NCBI GenBank assembly: GCA_021397845.1
Contig: CM038039.1
Span: forward strand, 4,705,731 to 4,769,730
Source: Areca catechu
Lineage: Eukaryota; Streptophyta; Magnoliopsida; Arecales; Arecaceae
DNA: 64,000 nt
Direction of reading: 5' to 3'
Shown here: piece by piece, positions 22,383-32,999 of the stretch
Numbering within the stretch: position 1 is the stretch's first letter
How the letters are laid out: every line of letters begins with the position of its first letter
The notes under the pieces: model-generated
Database searches by the model: none
The model's input: the letters and a program-made list of their open reading frames with translations, nothing else
What the model was told of the DNA's origin: nothing
Translations under genes and position numbers: made by a program

Positions 22383-23795
22383 ATTCTCCCGGGGTGGGAG
22401 GAACTCGACCCTGTCGAGTGAAGATCAGATTGGCTCACATATCTCTCAAGAAGGTCTGGGTTGAGGCGTTGCAAGTCCTCTCGAGAAATCCATGAATCGT
22501 CCAACTCTGGCCGGCCTTACCATCGGACTAGGAAGCGTTGATAACCACGGCCCCGGGTCGTAATGGCTTGATCATCCAGGATACGCTCGATCCGTTCTCC
22601 TCTCTCAGGCCAATTAATTGGTGGACATTCTGGGTAAGGATCACTCTCAACAGAAGGGATAGGTCCAAAAGCCTCACTGGGTATCGTTGCCAGTTCCCTA
22701 TACTCAACCAGGTATGTAATATTGAAGGTAGAACTAATGCCCATATCCGAAGGCATGTCTAGCACGTAGGCATTTGATCCAACATTCTTTAATACTTTAA
22801 AAGGTCCGGCTCCCCGAGCATGAAGCTTCTTAACGGTCCCAGGTGGGAACCGTTCAGGCCTAAGCCTAATCATGACAGAATCCCCTACATCAAATTCTTT
22901 GATCCTTCTTCGGGAATTAACCAAATTTTTATAAGTTTCATTGCTTAAGTTTATCTTTTGGTTAATGTCTTTATGCAAGTCTCTAATATGCTGTGCAAAT
23001 GACTCTGCAGACTTTGAGACTCGTGCACGAATAGGTAAAGGAATCAAATCAATGGGGCGATTAGGCTTGTACCCATGGACTATCTCAAAAGGGCTCTTAC
23101 CCGTTGTCCTATTAACTGAACTGTTGTAGGCAAACTCTGCTCTAGGTAATAACAAATCCCATGTTCCAACATGTTCACCTACCAGGCATCTAAGGAGGTT
23201 TTCTAAACTTCGGTTCACTACTTCAGTTTGGCCATCTGTTTGAGGGTGGTAGGCTGTAGAAAACTTAAGCTTGGTCCCTAATAGGTGCCATAAGGTCTTC
23301 CAGAAATAACTAGTGAACCTAACATCCCTATCAGATATAATGGTCTTGGGTAGGCCATGGAGTTTGACCACATGATCTAAGAAGAGTTTGGCTACCCTAG
23401 ACGCGTCAAAGGTCTGGGAACAGGGAATGAAGTGAGCCATCTTAGAGAACCTATCAACCACTACAAAGATTGAGTCATGTTTCTTTTGGATCTTAAGTAA
23501 TCCTAGCACGAAATCTATACTTAGGTCCTGCCAAGGGCGATCAGGCACTGGTAAAGGTGTGTAAAGACCAGTGTTTTGCTTTTGCTGTTTGGCAACAGCA
23601 CAAGTTCGACATCTGGCTACAATCTGTGCAACGTGCCTTTTTAATCCTGGCCAAATGAACCGGTCCTCTATTGCTAAGATCGTCTTATTTCTACCGAAAT
23701 GACCAGCTAAACCTCCAGCATGGGTTTCCCAGATTAGGAATTCTCTAAAGGAAGTTTTGGGTATACAGAGTCGATTATTCTGGAAAAGGTAACCA
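22319..23795 (-). pseudogene. Chromovirus integrase with C-terminal chromodomain, copy 1
   Basis: The zinc-binding segment is at 23560-23790, with THAGGLAGHFGRNKT and an RCRTC Cys pair. The catalytic core opens with WQDLSIDFVLGL, VVVDRFSKMAHFIP, then IISDRDVRF and HPQTDGQTEVVNRSLENLLR, so D, D and E are present. The C-terminal part has RLRPERFPPGTVKKLHARG. The chromodomain region reads ERIERILDDQAI, RFLVRW, a TAA stop at about 22517, then DDSWISREDLQRLNPDLLERY. The frame runs on about 60 bp into the 3' LTR, to a stop at 22319. Chromodomains of this group steer integration to particular chromatin. The stop inside the chromodomain breaks this copy. Confidence 0.92.
22383..22405 (-). promoter_or_regulatory. 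Polypurine tract region of chromovirus copy 1
   Basis: Directly inside the 3' LTR the minus strand reads gagttcctcccaccccgggagaatt. The purine-rich gggagaa next to the LTR would prime plus-strand synthesis. The same sequence lies next to the sister LTRs at 46201 and 51082. Confidence 0.6.
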
Positions 23796-23797
23796 TC

Positions 23798-24957
23798 CTA
23801 AAGGGTATACTCACTATGGGTACTGGATGGTCCTAGCCTGAGGGTCTGGTAAATGTCTCCAAAGTCTGGGCAGGCTTCATATTCATCCTTTAACCTATCA
23901 AACCCTATGACTTGGGTGCTAACTGATCCCAATAGTAAAGACCTACGGCTCAGGGCATCTGCTACCTTATTTTCAGTACCAGCACGGTACTTCAGGACGA
24001 AAGTGTAGGCCTGAATGTACTCAATCCATTTACCATGCCGAGGATTCAGTTTCTTTTGGGAGTTCAGGAATCGGAGTGCCTCATGGTCAGAAAATAAAAC
24101 AAACTCCTGTGGTAGTAAGTAATGCCTCCAATATCTAAGGACCTGGACTACCGCATAAAAACCCTTGTCATAGGTAGAGTACTTAAGTTTAGCCTTATTC
24201 AGCTTTTCACTGAAGAAGGCTACAGGGTGGTTCTCTTGACTTAGTACCCCGCCTATTCCTACTCCCGAGGCGTCGCAAGCGACCTCAAACACCTTGGTAA
24301 AGTCAGGTAATCTAAGGATGGGTGCATGGGTCATCTTATCCTTAAGCTCTAGGAAGGCCTTATCAGCTGCTTTGGTCCACTCAAATGTACCCTTCCTAAT
24401 GCAATCGGTGATAGGTGCGACGATTGTGCTAAAACCCCTAATAAATCTCCTGTAAAAGGTTGCTAGGCCATGGAAACTACATACATCATGGACATTAGAG
24501 GGTGTAGGCTACTCAACAATCGCCCTAACCTTTTCAGGATCTGCAGAAACTTCCTCAGGGGTGACAACAAAACCTAGGAAGATGACCCTATGTGTCATGA
24601 AATCACACTTCTTAAAGTTGGCATAGAGGTTATTCTCCCTAAGGGTTTGGCATACCAGTCTTAGATGACTAAGGTGGTCATTCTTGGTCCTGCTATAAAT
24701 CAGAATATCGTCAAAGTAGACCATAACGAATTTTTCGGTAAACTCATAAAGGTACTAATCCTCATAATCCTCATAAAGGTACTTGGTGCATTGGAAAGTC
24801 CAAAGGGTATTACAACCCACTCAAACAGGCCATCCTTAGTCTTGAAAGCAGTTTTCCACTCATCCCCAGGTCTAATTCTCACATGATGATAGCCGCTCTT
24901 AAGGTCTATCTTGGAGAAAACTCTGGCTCCGGCTATCATGTCTAACATATCATCCAA
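23798..24957 (-). pseudogene. Chromovirus reverse transcriptase (C-terminal part) and RNase H, copy 1
   Basis: The RT part at 24957-24500 has IDLKSGYHHVRI, FEWVVIPFGLSNAPSTFMR and the catalytic VYFDDILIYS, then FLGFVVTPE. RNase H at 24334-23798 has FEVACDASGVGIGGVLSQ, AFFSEKLN, YSTYDKGFYAVVQ and LFSDHEALRFL. A small insertion-duplication near 24745-24780 (cataaaggtact, repeated) and a stop near 24508 disrupt RT. Confidence 0.92.
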
Positions 24958-26588
24958 CCGGGGATGGGAAACCTATATTTCACAGTTATTTTGTTGATAG
25001 CTCTACTATCTATACACATCCTCCAGGTACCATCATTCTTAGGGGTCAGTAGAGCAGGGACTGCACATGGACTCAGGCTCTCCCTAATGAAACCCTTCCT
25101 AAGTAATTCTCCCACTTGTCTCTGTAATTCTTGATGCTCACTGGGATTCAGTCTATAGTGAGGAAGGTTTGGTAAAGTGGCTCCTGGAACTAAGTCTATT
25201 GCATGCTGGATGTTCCTAAGGTATGGCAATTGATCAGGTAAATCCTCAGGGAAGACATCCTCGAATTCTTTCAGAGCTTCAACAATTTCTTTAGGGTGTT
25301 CCTTTTGGGTTGGCTCTAATATTTCTTTGGAGGTCAAGATCCAAACAGGGTTACCCTCAACAATCTCCTGTTCTAACTCCCTAGCCTTAATCAGGTTAAC
25401 TCCAGGTTTCTTGTCCTTAAGGCTACTAGAACTCCTCTTAATTGGGTCCCTAGGGGGAGCTGGATTGATAACAAACTTATTCCCATGGTAGTTGAAGGTA
25501 CAAACATTGGTTCGACCATATAAGGTTGCATCATGATCAAATAGCCAAGGTCGACCTAAAATAATACTACTTACTTCCATGGGGATAACATCACACCAAA
25601 TCTTTTCCTCATAGGTCTGCAATCTAAGTAAGATTTGGCACCTAACTTGAATTTGGATGGAGGTGGAATCTACCCAAGAAACTTTGTACGGGCTAGGATG
25701 AGGAACTGTGGTCAATCCTAAAGATTTAATTGTCTTGGCAGAGATGGCATTGACACAACTCCCACTATCTATGATGATCTTAAAAACCTTATCCCCTATC
25801 TTAACAAAAGTCTGTAGGATGCTAGTCCTACGCCAATCTTCCTTAACTGGGGTTTGGGCTAGGATGCACCTAACCACTCCTAATTGGTTCTCAAACTCAG
25901 GTTCTTCCTCCTCACCTTCGTACTCCTCTATTAATTGATCATCAGCCTCATAAACTTCTCCCTCAGGTTCGACTACAGACTCAGGCTCTTCTTCTTGTAA
26001 TTCACCTAGATGTAAAGCACTAACTGGACATTGATTCATAAAGTGGCATGGCTTATGACATCTAAAACAGGTCTTCTGGGGAGTGTAACCCTTATTAGCT
26101 TCTACAGATTTTCCTCGATCATCCTTGCGGGCCAAAGAATTACTAGGCTGGGGTCGACTCGGACCTGGCTGACTAGGACTGGGTCGGTTTGGGCCTGGTA
26201 GACTAGGACTGGGTCGACTGGGTATGGGTCGACTCTGAAGGGGCTGGCTAGCTCCCGGATACTGACTAGGGTATCTAGTGGGCTCAGGTCGATGGTAAAC
26301 GGGCCCTCTATGGAAACGTTCATGATCCCTAGCAATCTGGTAAGCATGGTCCAGGTCTCTAACCTCTCTCATGTAGAGCTCTTTCTTAATGTCATCTCTT
26401 AATCCAGCCCTAAACCTAGATAAGACAACATCCTTAGACTCCCTCAAATCACATCGCATGGAATACTCATCAAATTTTGCAATGTACTCATCTATGCTCT
26501 TGTTACCTTGATTAAATTGTTGCCATTGATCTAGTAACCCACTACGATATGAAGCTGGAACGTATCTTGTCCTAAGCTTACCCTTCAT
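24942..26588 (-). pseudogene. Chromovirus gag C-terminus, protease and RT N-terminus, copy 1
   Basis: An open frame of 548 residues. The gag core tail is WQQFNQGNKSIDEYIAKFDEY; a proline/serine-rich linker follows, and a CCHC knuckle (CFRCHKPCHFMNQC) lies at about residues 175-188. After an acidic stretch comes the protease with active site IIDSGSCVNAIS and the ILGRPWL signature. The RT start has PKNDGTWRMCIDSRAIN. The frame then shifts at about 24950 after YRFPIP (one base missing compared with the continuing LDDML reading in the next frame). Apart from that break the block is well preserved. Confidence 0.93.
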
Positions 26589-27347
26589 GGCCCACTAGGT
26601 GGTTATAGGATCACGCCCTCCTAGATTAAGGGTTCTCTCAACACTAGCCCAATGTAACCTGGCTTCCCGAATCAACTTAAGCTTAGCAAACCTAAATTTA
26701 CGCTTCTCTGTCATATCATACCATTCAAAATATTGATCCATCTCTCCCTCCCAATCTATATAGACCTTAGGATCTAGACAACCATCAAAAGTTGGAGCAT
26801 CAAGCTTGACATGTCTATAGGATCGGTCCTCCTGGTCTACAAAATCCTGATTAGGCCTTTTATGACGAACTTCAGGGATTGGGTCAGGACGATAGCCTCT
26901 TCTAGTTTCAACCTCAAGATATGGATCAGGGTTTGGGGTCCTCCTGGGCTCAGGATTGTAGTATGGGTCAGGTTGAGGGGCTCTCCTAGGTTCGACCTCT
27001 TGGTATGGGTCAGGGTCTGGGGTCCAACTAGGCTAAGGGTTATAGTATGGGTCAGGATGAGGGGCTCTCCTAGGTTCGACCTCAAGGTATGGATTAGGGT
27101 TTGGGGTTCTCCTAGGTTGAGAGAAATTAGGATCTGGCTCAGACTGTGAACCATGGGTTTTTCCTGGGGTCCCTACCCGGACTTCTAACTGATCAAACCT
27201 GCTGGCAAGATGGTCAATTCTATCATTGGTTTGAATACCAGACTGAGTTGACTGGGTCATCTAGGTAGTTATCTGGATAGCCATCTGGGCCATTTGATCA
27301 GCTAGGGCTTTTATTTGGGCTTGTAAATTTTTCATGGGTTCAGACAT
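26589..27347 (-). pseudogene. Chromovirus gag N-terminus with proline-rich repeats, copy 1
   Basis: The ATG at 27347 begins MSEPMKNLQAQIKALADQ. A TAG follows soon after (about 27260). A stretch of repeats of the form PRR(A/T)P(N/H)PDPYY/L runs to about 26940, then continues to the gag core in the neighbouring block. At 26589-26810 the gag core continues (motifs around YFEWYD read from about 26730-26705). Two or more stops make it non-functional. The sister copies at 48690 and 53571 have the same start without the early TAG. Confidence 0.82.
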
Positions 27348-28242
27348 TTGTGAAGGAGGTGGGTGATATGAAACTCCTGATATAGTGCTCATGCAAGACT
27401 CGATCAGACCGACTATAGCTGACTAGACCTAGAGTCCAAACTAGATGCTCAATCAGGGTGGCAAACTAGTCTATAGTAACCCTATACTCAGCCAGGCAGG
27501 TGTAACGGGAGTGTCAGGTCCCTGATTGCCAATTCTAGACACCAATCAGAGATTGGCTAGGTAGGCGGACCAGCACACAAGCCCTTTGGGATTGAATCCC
27601 TAAACCACCGTTCTAGACACTGAGCACAAGGCACACACAGGTTAACTTGACACAGTGATTTAACACTAGTCCGGACCCGACCAGTTGGTGTCCCTAGCCC
27701 ACTAGGGCAAATTAAGTCTGATTAATTTTAGGTTAAGGCTTGGGTCCAAATGCAAGGGATGTGGTTTTGGGCTAAGGAGAGGTTATCAACTCCTCCCCTT
27801 ATCTGATATAGCAAGAGTGCCTTTAAAAGTAAATTATGCAATGATGGCTGGCAGATGAGGATACAAATTAGGGTTTAGATGTTTTTGATATTTTTGGAGA
27901 ATATGTAATTTTTTTTTTTGGTATTTTCTTACATAGAAGAAAACTTGCAAATTATGGCCTAATATTCAGGAAATATACTAAAATTAAAAGATATGCAAAA
28001 ATTGCTAAACAAAAACCTAAAACTTCCAAACTTGTCTTGCTGAAAAAAAACAGAGTCGAAAATTTGCAGGCTGTATTTCAGCTTGAAGAAAATTCACAGT
28101 CCGAAATAAAATCTGTAAAAATTCTGAAAATTACTTTGAATTATGATAAATCTAGCAAAACAAATTTCAGAATTCTTGGAGTTTTTAACAGGAAGAAATA
28201 ATTAAAATAACAGAGCATATACGGACTAAAAAATTGCAGAAA
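27348..28242 (-). other. Chromovirus leader, copy 1, truncated at the primer-site end
   Basis: Non-coding leader closely matching 48691-49605 in the derivative copy. The match stops at 28242 (attgcagaaa). Primer site and 5' LTR are absent, and Tat-B gag sequence begins directly. Confidence 0.8.
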
Positions 28243-28742
28243 GCCGGAGGAGATCACACTGAGGGGCCTTATCGTGGCAGCATTTGCGGTACCATGAGGT
28301 GCCATGGTCCGAGATCGAGCACTGACTCTTCCAGCTAGTTGAACCACTCCATTGCCTCTTCCGTGAGGTCCAGAGACTCCCCCGAGGATAGGATGTGGCC
28401 CACAGATGAGATAGCATTCCTTGGAAGGATTGCACGTTACCGCGAGGTCCGGTGACTTAAGCCACGGGGGTTCCTGGTTGCTGCTGGATCGTCAGGGACC
28501 GATGCTGATGGTGCAATTGCCACACTACCACAACCAGGGTTTGGACCTGCTGGACGAGTGTAGTGAGCTATGGGTCCATCGAAGGCGGTGGTGGCAGAGT
28601 GAGGAGCTCCCTCCCTGGTCTATGCAAGTCAACGTGGTGAGGAGGATCCCCCATGCGGCTGATGGAAGCTTCCCACGTGGCATCACCACCATTTTGCCAA
28701 CGAAATTCTTCTAGCAGTGAGGGGCTAGTCTAAACTGGTTGC
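28243..28742 (-). pseudogene. Tat-B gag N-terminal region, displaced by the chromovirus insertion
   Basis: Minus-strand sequence leading from the Tat-B primer site into gag. A short LTTLVQQVQTLVVVV-like heptad stretch (about 28555-28515) resembles the N-terminal coiled region that precedes the Tat gag core. Several stops are present, and no clear start codon can be fixed. Confidence 0.6.
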
Positions 28743-28763
28743 CCCCTACCTGGCGCGCCAATC
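28743..28763 (-). promoter_or_regulatory. Primer binding site of Tat-B
   Basis: The minus strand next to the LTR reads gattggcgcgccaggtagggg. The TGGCGCGCCAGGTAGGGGG form is a typical Gypsy primer site. The Tat-A site is TTGGCACGCCAGGAAGGGGG. I do not assign the tRNA. Confidence 0.75.
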
Positions 28764-29156
28764 TGTTACCACCTAGATTGCCATGGCCTGCAACTCCTAC
28801 GTGGTGCCGGTGAGTGGACTTCTCGCCTAGCAATCTCCAGACACGACCGGTCCTGCAAAAGAGAGGAGACCCAGGCTGGGATCCCGACGGGGGCACTCCG
28901 ATGATCAAGTTGGTGGGTGATCAAGGAAAATAGATCCTCCCTAGTGGAGCCTAAAGTAGCCTCCATATTCCGAAGATTCTTGAAAAGATAGAATAGGAGT
29001 TAGAGAAGTGGGAGCTAGAATAGTGGTAGTTATAGTACTGGGAGCTCTTGGGGGAGTCTTCGGACGTTCCTCCTGCCCTCGAGCCTCACTCGCTTGCTCT
29101 TGCTTGCCCTGGTATCTGCTCGTTTGCACTTACCTTTGTCGGAGGCCCCCTTGAGC

Positions 29157-29165
29157 TTTTTTATA
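29157..29165 (-). promoter_or_regulatory. TATA box of the Tat-B LTR
   Basis: The minus strand reads tctTATAAAAAAgctc. It is the only strong TATA-like element in the LTR and is placed as expected for the U3/R boundary, about 400 bp before the LTR inner end. Confidence 0.6.
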
Positions 29166-29588
29166 GAAGTGTATTTTATCTGGTAGGGTGTAGAGCCCTG
29201 ATCTGATGCTCTCTGGGAGCGCCTCCTATGGGTGAAGCATAGGCCTGTCCCCCCTCCTCTTGAGAGGAGGGAGACTGGGTCCATAGTCCTTGTAGGGAGG
29301 TTCTGCCATGGGTGCAGTAGTACCATGAAGTGCGCATCCCTTCCACGATGAGTGCGAGTGGTGTGCCATGGGGCTTGACACCTCGACAGAGCATTGCTTC
29401 TTATGGGCACCATGCCACCACGTCTGGGGACCTGGCAGAGCACTGGCCTGACGGGAGATGCTACAGGGTCTGTGACTCATGGTAAAACCTTTCTCTTCTA
29501 GGTGGTACAAGCGGTGGGTTGAAGGGTGCAATGCCCCGGGTAGAGCATCTTTCCATAGAATGTGCTGACAGCAAGCTGAGAGGCCTAG

Positions 29589-29830
29589 TGCTCTGGCGGG
29601 ATGCTCCTCTGTAGGGGATACAGGTAGCACGCCCTGGCGGAGCGCCACTCCACAGAAGTTGCAGGCGGCGTGCCCTGGCGAAGCACCACTCCGCAGAGGT
29701 GGCAGGCAGAGTGCCCTGGCAGAGCGTCACTCTACAGAGATGGCAAGCAGCGTGCCCTGGCAGAGCGTCACTCTACAGAGATGGCATGCAGCGTCACTCT
29801 GCAGAGTGCTACTCTGCAGAGATGGCAGTC
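29589..29830. repeat. 41-bp tandem repeats in U3 of the Tat-B LTR
   Basis: Units gccctggcagagcgtcactc / tacagagatggcaagcagcgt (41 bp) occur in direct order from 29631. A diverged copy precedes them at 29589 and a shorter one (cactctgcagag) ends the run. Weaker related phrases continue left to about 29370. Confidence 0.8.
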
Positions 29831-30207
29831 TCTTTGAGTAACGTAGGGGTTTCGGCGGGGATGGTGACCCCACCTGCTAGGGTCACTATCCCAGCCGCTC
29901 CCAAGGTCGTTCGAGGGGGAGACTGGGTCCACTTGTCTTTATCCATACTCAACTTTAGGTGGGGAGTTTGACTTTGACCAGGAGATCGACCTCAGCGGGG
30001 AGCTCGACCTCGGCAGGGAGCTCGATCTTGGATGGGAGCTCGACCTTGGCAGTTGTTTAGCGACAGCATCCAGGTGGCACCTTCTACCAGCTAGACTTCC
30101 AGCTGAATCCGACGCGGGCTCCACGTCAGCGATCAGGCCACATCAGTGGGCTTATCAAAAATCAAAATACTAATACTAACTATTTACCTTAAACCAAATT
30201 GCTAACA

Positions 30208-30412
30208 TTTACGAGCAGCTGGTAAGTCGATCAAGGACTGCGTTCTCCCGATAATTTCTTGTTACATTAATTTGTCCATTATAGGTGTCGAATAAATGCT
30301 TGGCTTTGGCATATAATCTGAGAAAGACATTAACCATAGATGACACAGCAAAATTGAACATCACCATCAAAGCTAGGCTAACTACTGCTGAACATTGTTG
30401 CTCAAATCCCAT
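30208..30412 (-). other. Unrecognised short open frame with a hydrophobic N-terminus, in host flank
   Basis: A 67-codon frame at 30412-30209 starts MGFEQQCSAVVSLALMVMF, which looks like a signal peptide, followed by a polar stretch. About 65 bp of it (30340-30405) has a diverged direct repeat at 35917-35985 on the other side of the LINE. I do not recognise the protein, and it may be non-coding flank or the LINE target site. The DNA here is the locus into which Tat-B inserted. Confidence 0.3.
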
Positions 30413-31639
30413 ATTTGTTTTTTAAGATTTGTTATCTCAAGAAATCAGATGGACGTTAGAAATTAGAATCCCTTCTTCCGTGGAAGTGGTGCATGTGCCG
30501 AATTAAAATCTTGGTCCAAACCTTCCAACTGGTTTGGTTCCAGTCAGCCACACAACAACCTACCCACTCATCCACTTGTATCAATAATAATCAACGAAAT
30601 AGAAAACGGTTTACTTCCACTACAACACACATTCGCTGGATTAGTCTGACTTTATCCACCCTCTTAAAGAAGAAAAAAGAAAGAAAGAAAGACGGTTTGC
30701 AATTAAAAGGTTGGAAAAATCAAAATGCTAAATTAACTGGTAACTAGAAAATAAAGACTGCAGCCACTTTAGGAGGGGCTAACAACTCCCTTCGGGCCTC
30801 CTCTGAATGGGCCGCCTTGCCTTTGACCCTATTGGAAGCCTTAGGATCATTTTTTGAAACAAGCCCCCCTTTTCCTTGCTTCTTGGGCTTCAAACCATCT
30901 TAACCATTAAAATCAACAAGCTGGGCTTGCTTGGGCTAATCGGAAGCTGGCCCATCTTGCCCGCTGCACAGGCGGGCACACCCCCGCATCGCAAGCCGAC
31001 TCCAGGATGCCGAATTGGTTGGAGGCCCGGCTCACTCGGGCTTAAGCCCGCATCCTCCTCCGCACGCATCTCCACTCCCGCAGACTCTGATTTGATCATC
31101 AAACCAAGGTTAGGATGGACGGGCGAATACCGTTGTGCGGTCTTGGTAGGCTTCATCCAACTATCAGATCTCAATGAGTTGACTCAGTTTGGACCGCCCT
31201 AATTTAAAGCCTTCTCAGGCTGACTTTGCATAGGGTAGGAGATGGCTTGGCCATCCCGGGACCTTTATTTTCTTTGCCATGATTTCAGGGAGGGATAGAA
31301 AATTACGATTTAGATAAAGGAATGATGGATCCTGATATCCTAGAGGTGGAGGGGCAGTTTGAGCAGAGATTGGAGCATCTGATGCAAGGTGACCTTGCAC
31401 CTTCTAAGGGACATGGGCCAGAGTGTCTTGACCCCCCCCGAACTCTTGACCCCCCGGAAGGTGACCAAAATATGACTCATGATGAGGCAGCTATTCGGTT
31501 GAGAGAGGCCATTCAAGGAAAGGAGGAGAGCCCGATAGCTATGGACTCGGTGATAGCAGAGAGGGAGGCAGACTTTAAAGATGAGGGGAGCACTAGTATA
31601 CTTTCCCCTCCCTGCCAAGTGTCTTAATGAGATTGTTGA

Positions 31640-32330
31640 TTTAGAACACCCGAGAGAATGGGAAAGCCTTCTTTTTGGATGACCTTTGATAGAATATTCA
31701 GTAGCACTGCCCTGACATTTATATTTTGCTTGAGACCATCTTTCACGGGTGAGCTTAGACTGGGTCAGCTAGTGAGCTGCACTGATTTGGAGCATCTACG
31801 TGGTCAAAACCAGAAATCTATTCGATGGAATCATTGTGATGTGGTGTTATGGCTTAGTTAAGGTGGACATAGTCCACAACTATGAGCCGTAGGTTGCCTT
31901 ATCGGAGAAAATGTAAGGCCCTTGATTACTATCCGGTGTATATGTGAGCACCCAATACATGGAGCAAAGGGTGTTTTGGTCTGAGATCTCCAGGATGATA
32001 GTGCCAAGCCTACCTTCTCTTATTGATGAGGACTTCAACTGTATTGTGGGATCGCATGAAAAAATGGGTAGCAAACATTTTGCTAATAGTATTGATTCTA
32101 GGAAGTTTAGGAGGTTTATCGATGACTTGGGCCTAATCGATTTTGGTTGCACTGGTCCGAGGTTTACTTGGTGTAACAACCGAACTGGGACAACTAAGGT
32201 TTGAGAGAGGATTGATTAGGCACTCGTTATTGCTGATTGATTTTAGCATTTCCTAAGTCACAAGATTCAGCACCTTTCGAGGATCGTTTCTGATCACTGT
32301 CCACTCCTCATCAATACTGATGGTCTGCAT
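31640..32330 (+). pseudogene. LINE endonuclease domain remnant
   Basis: Frames in the + strand give L1-type apurinic endonuclease blocks: EDFNCIVGSHEKMGSKHF, FIDDLGLIDFGCTGPRFTW, CNNRTGT (31944-32204), then ERID and SDHCPLL after stops (to about 32310). The DFNCI, GPRFTWCNNR and SDHCPL motifs are diagnostic of plant L1 ORF2. Stops separate them. Confidence 0.85.
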
Positions 32331-32383
32331 TTACCCAGGGCACCATTTAGATTTGAGAAGTTCTGGACTTTCTACATGCACTC

Positions 32384-32900
32384 ATGGGATTTGGTTTGAG
32401 AGGTTTGGAGAATGCCGATCCATGGAGCATAAGGAATCGGGTGACTCGGAGGCTTGAGCTAACAAGGTGTAGGCTCCTTCGATGGAACCAATATGAGGTT
32501 GGTGATATCTTCAGGCATATTGATAGCATGGAGGTTGACATTACGGTGCTCCAGCATGGAGAGAATCAGAAGCATGATCTCCAGGACTTTGATTTGAGGA
32601 TGTTGCACCACAAGCTTTTTGTGCACCACTCGTTATTAAGACAGTAGGAGACTTTATGGAGGCAAAAGGTCAGGGTACAGCGGATCACGGAGGATGATCG
32701 AAATGCTATGTTCTTTTACTAGTCTATGATGATAAGGAGGTCAATCAATCATATCAAATAGCTATGGGAGAGCGATGGAAGAGTGGCGGAGGATACTAGG
32801 GAGATCAATAAGTAGATCTTTCAGTTCTTTAGATCCCGTTGGACTGCACAGATGGGAGTGAATGGTCTATTCTAGGGTTGCTTGCCTGTTTGCCACATTT
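32384..32900 (+). pseudogene. LINE ORF2 linker between endonuclease and RT
   Basis: A short open part (32384-32647) with RRLELTRCRLLRWNQYEVGD resembles the arginine- and tryptophan-rich linker of plant L1 ORF2 proteins. The rest is broken by stops. Confidence 0.5.
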
Positions 32901-32999
32901 CTGATGAGGAGAATGAGGCCTTGACTCATCCTGTTTCTTTTGAGAAGGGGCGGGGGGCCTTTGGTCTCTTGGAAAGGATAAGGGTCCATGGCTAGATGG

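Larger units (their letters stand above)
21128..28242 (-). mobile_element. Chromovirus Ty3/Gypsy element, copy 1, missing its 5' LTR
   Basis: The 3' LTR (21128-22382) is followed on the plus map by polypurine tract, integrase with chromodomain, RNase H, RT, protease, gag and leader, all on the minus strand. At 28242 the leader stops. A sister copy (49580-49630) continues there for about 40 bp to the primer site and LTR, but here Tat-B gag sequence resumes. The 5' LTR and primer site are therefore deleted. The element is nearly full in coding content but carries frameshifts and stops. Confidence 0.88.
7252..30207 (-). mobile_element. Tat-lineage Ty3/Gypsy element 'Tat-B', interrupted by three insertions
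   Basis: Minus-strand Gypsy element. From right to left it holds a 5' LTR, a primer site, gag, protease, RT, two RNase H domains, integrase, a 59-bp minisatellite and an antisense coiled-coil ORF. Dual RNase H and an antisense additional ORF between pol and the 3' LTR are hallmarks of the Tat lineage. It is split by a Copia element at its left end, a CACTA transposon (9903-15641) and a chromovirus (21128-28242). The 3' LTR is not in the window and should lie left of position 1. The right boundary is approximate (30140-30207). Confidence 0.85.
28764..30207 (-). repeat. 5' LTR of Tat-B (right boundary approximate)
   Basis: The inner end (plus view) is TGTTACCACC at 28764, directly next to the primer site. 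The outer end is uncertain. The best inverted match is GCTAACA ending at 30207, but a TG...CA end at about 30142 is also possible. The partner LTR is outside the window. A TATA box lies at 29157-29165 on the minus strand, so U3 is to its right and R-U5 to its left. Open frames inside are shadows. Confidence 0.7.

Noticed and set aside
29030..29730. Several overlapping minus-strand frames of 70-140 residues
   Set aside because: They lie in the Tat-B LTR across U3 and its 41-bp repeats, with no domain content.
30876..31202. A 108-residue plus-strand frame as an LINE ORF1 protein
   Set aside because: No zinc knuckle or other ORF1 feature can be seen. It may be leader or decayed ORF1, but I cannot support it.
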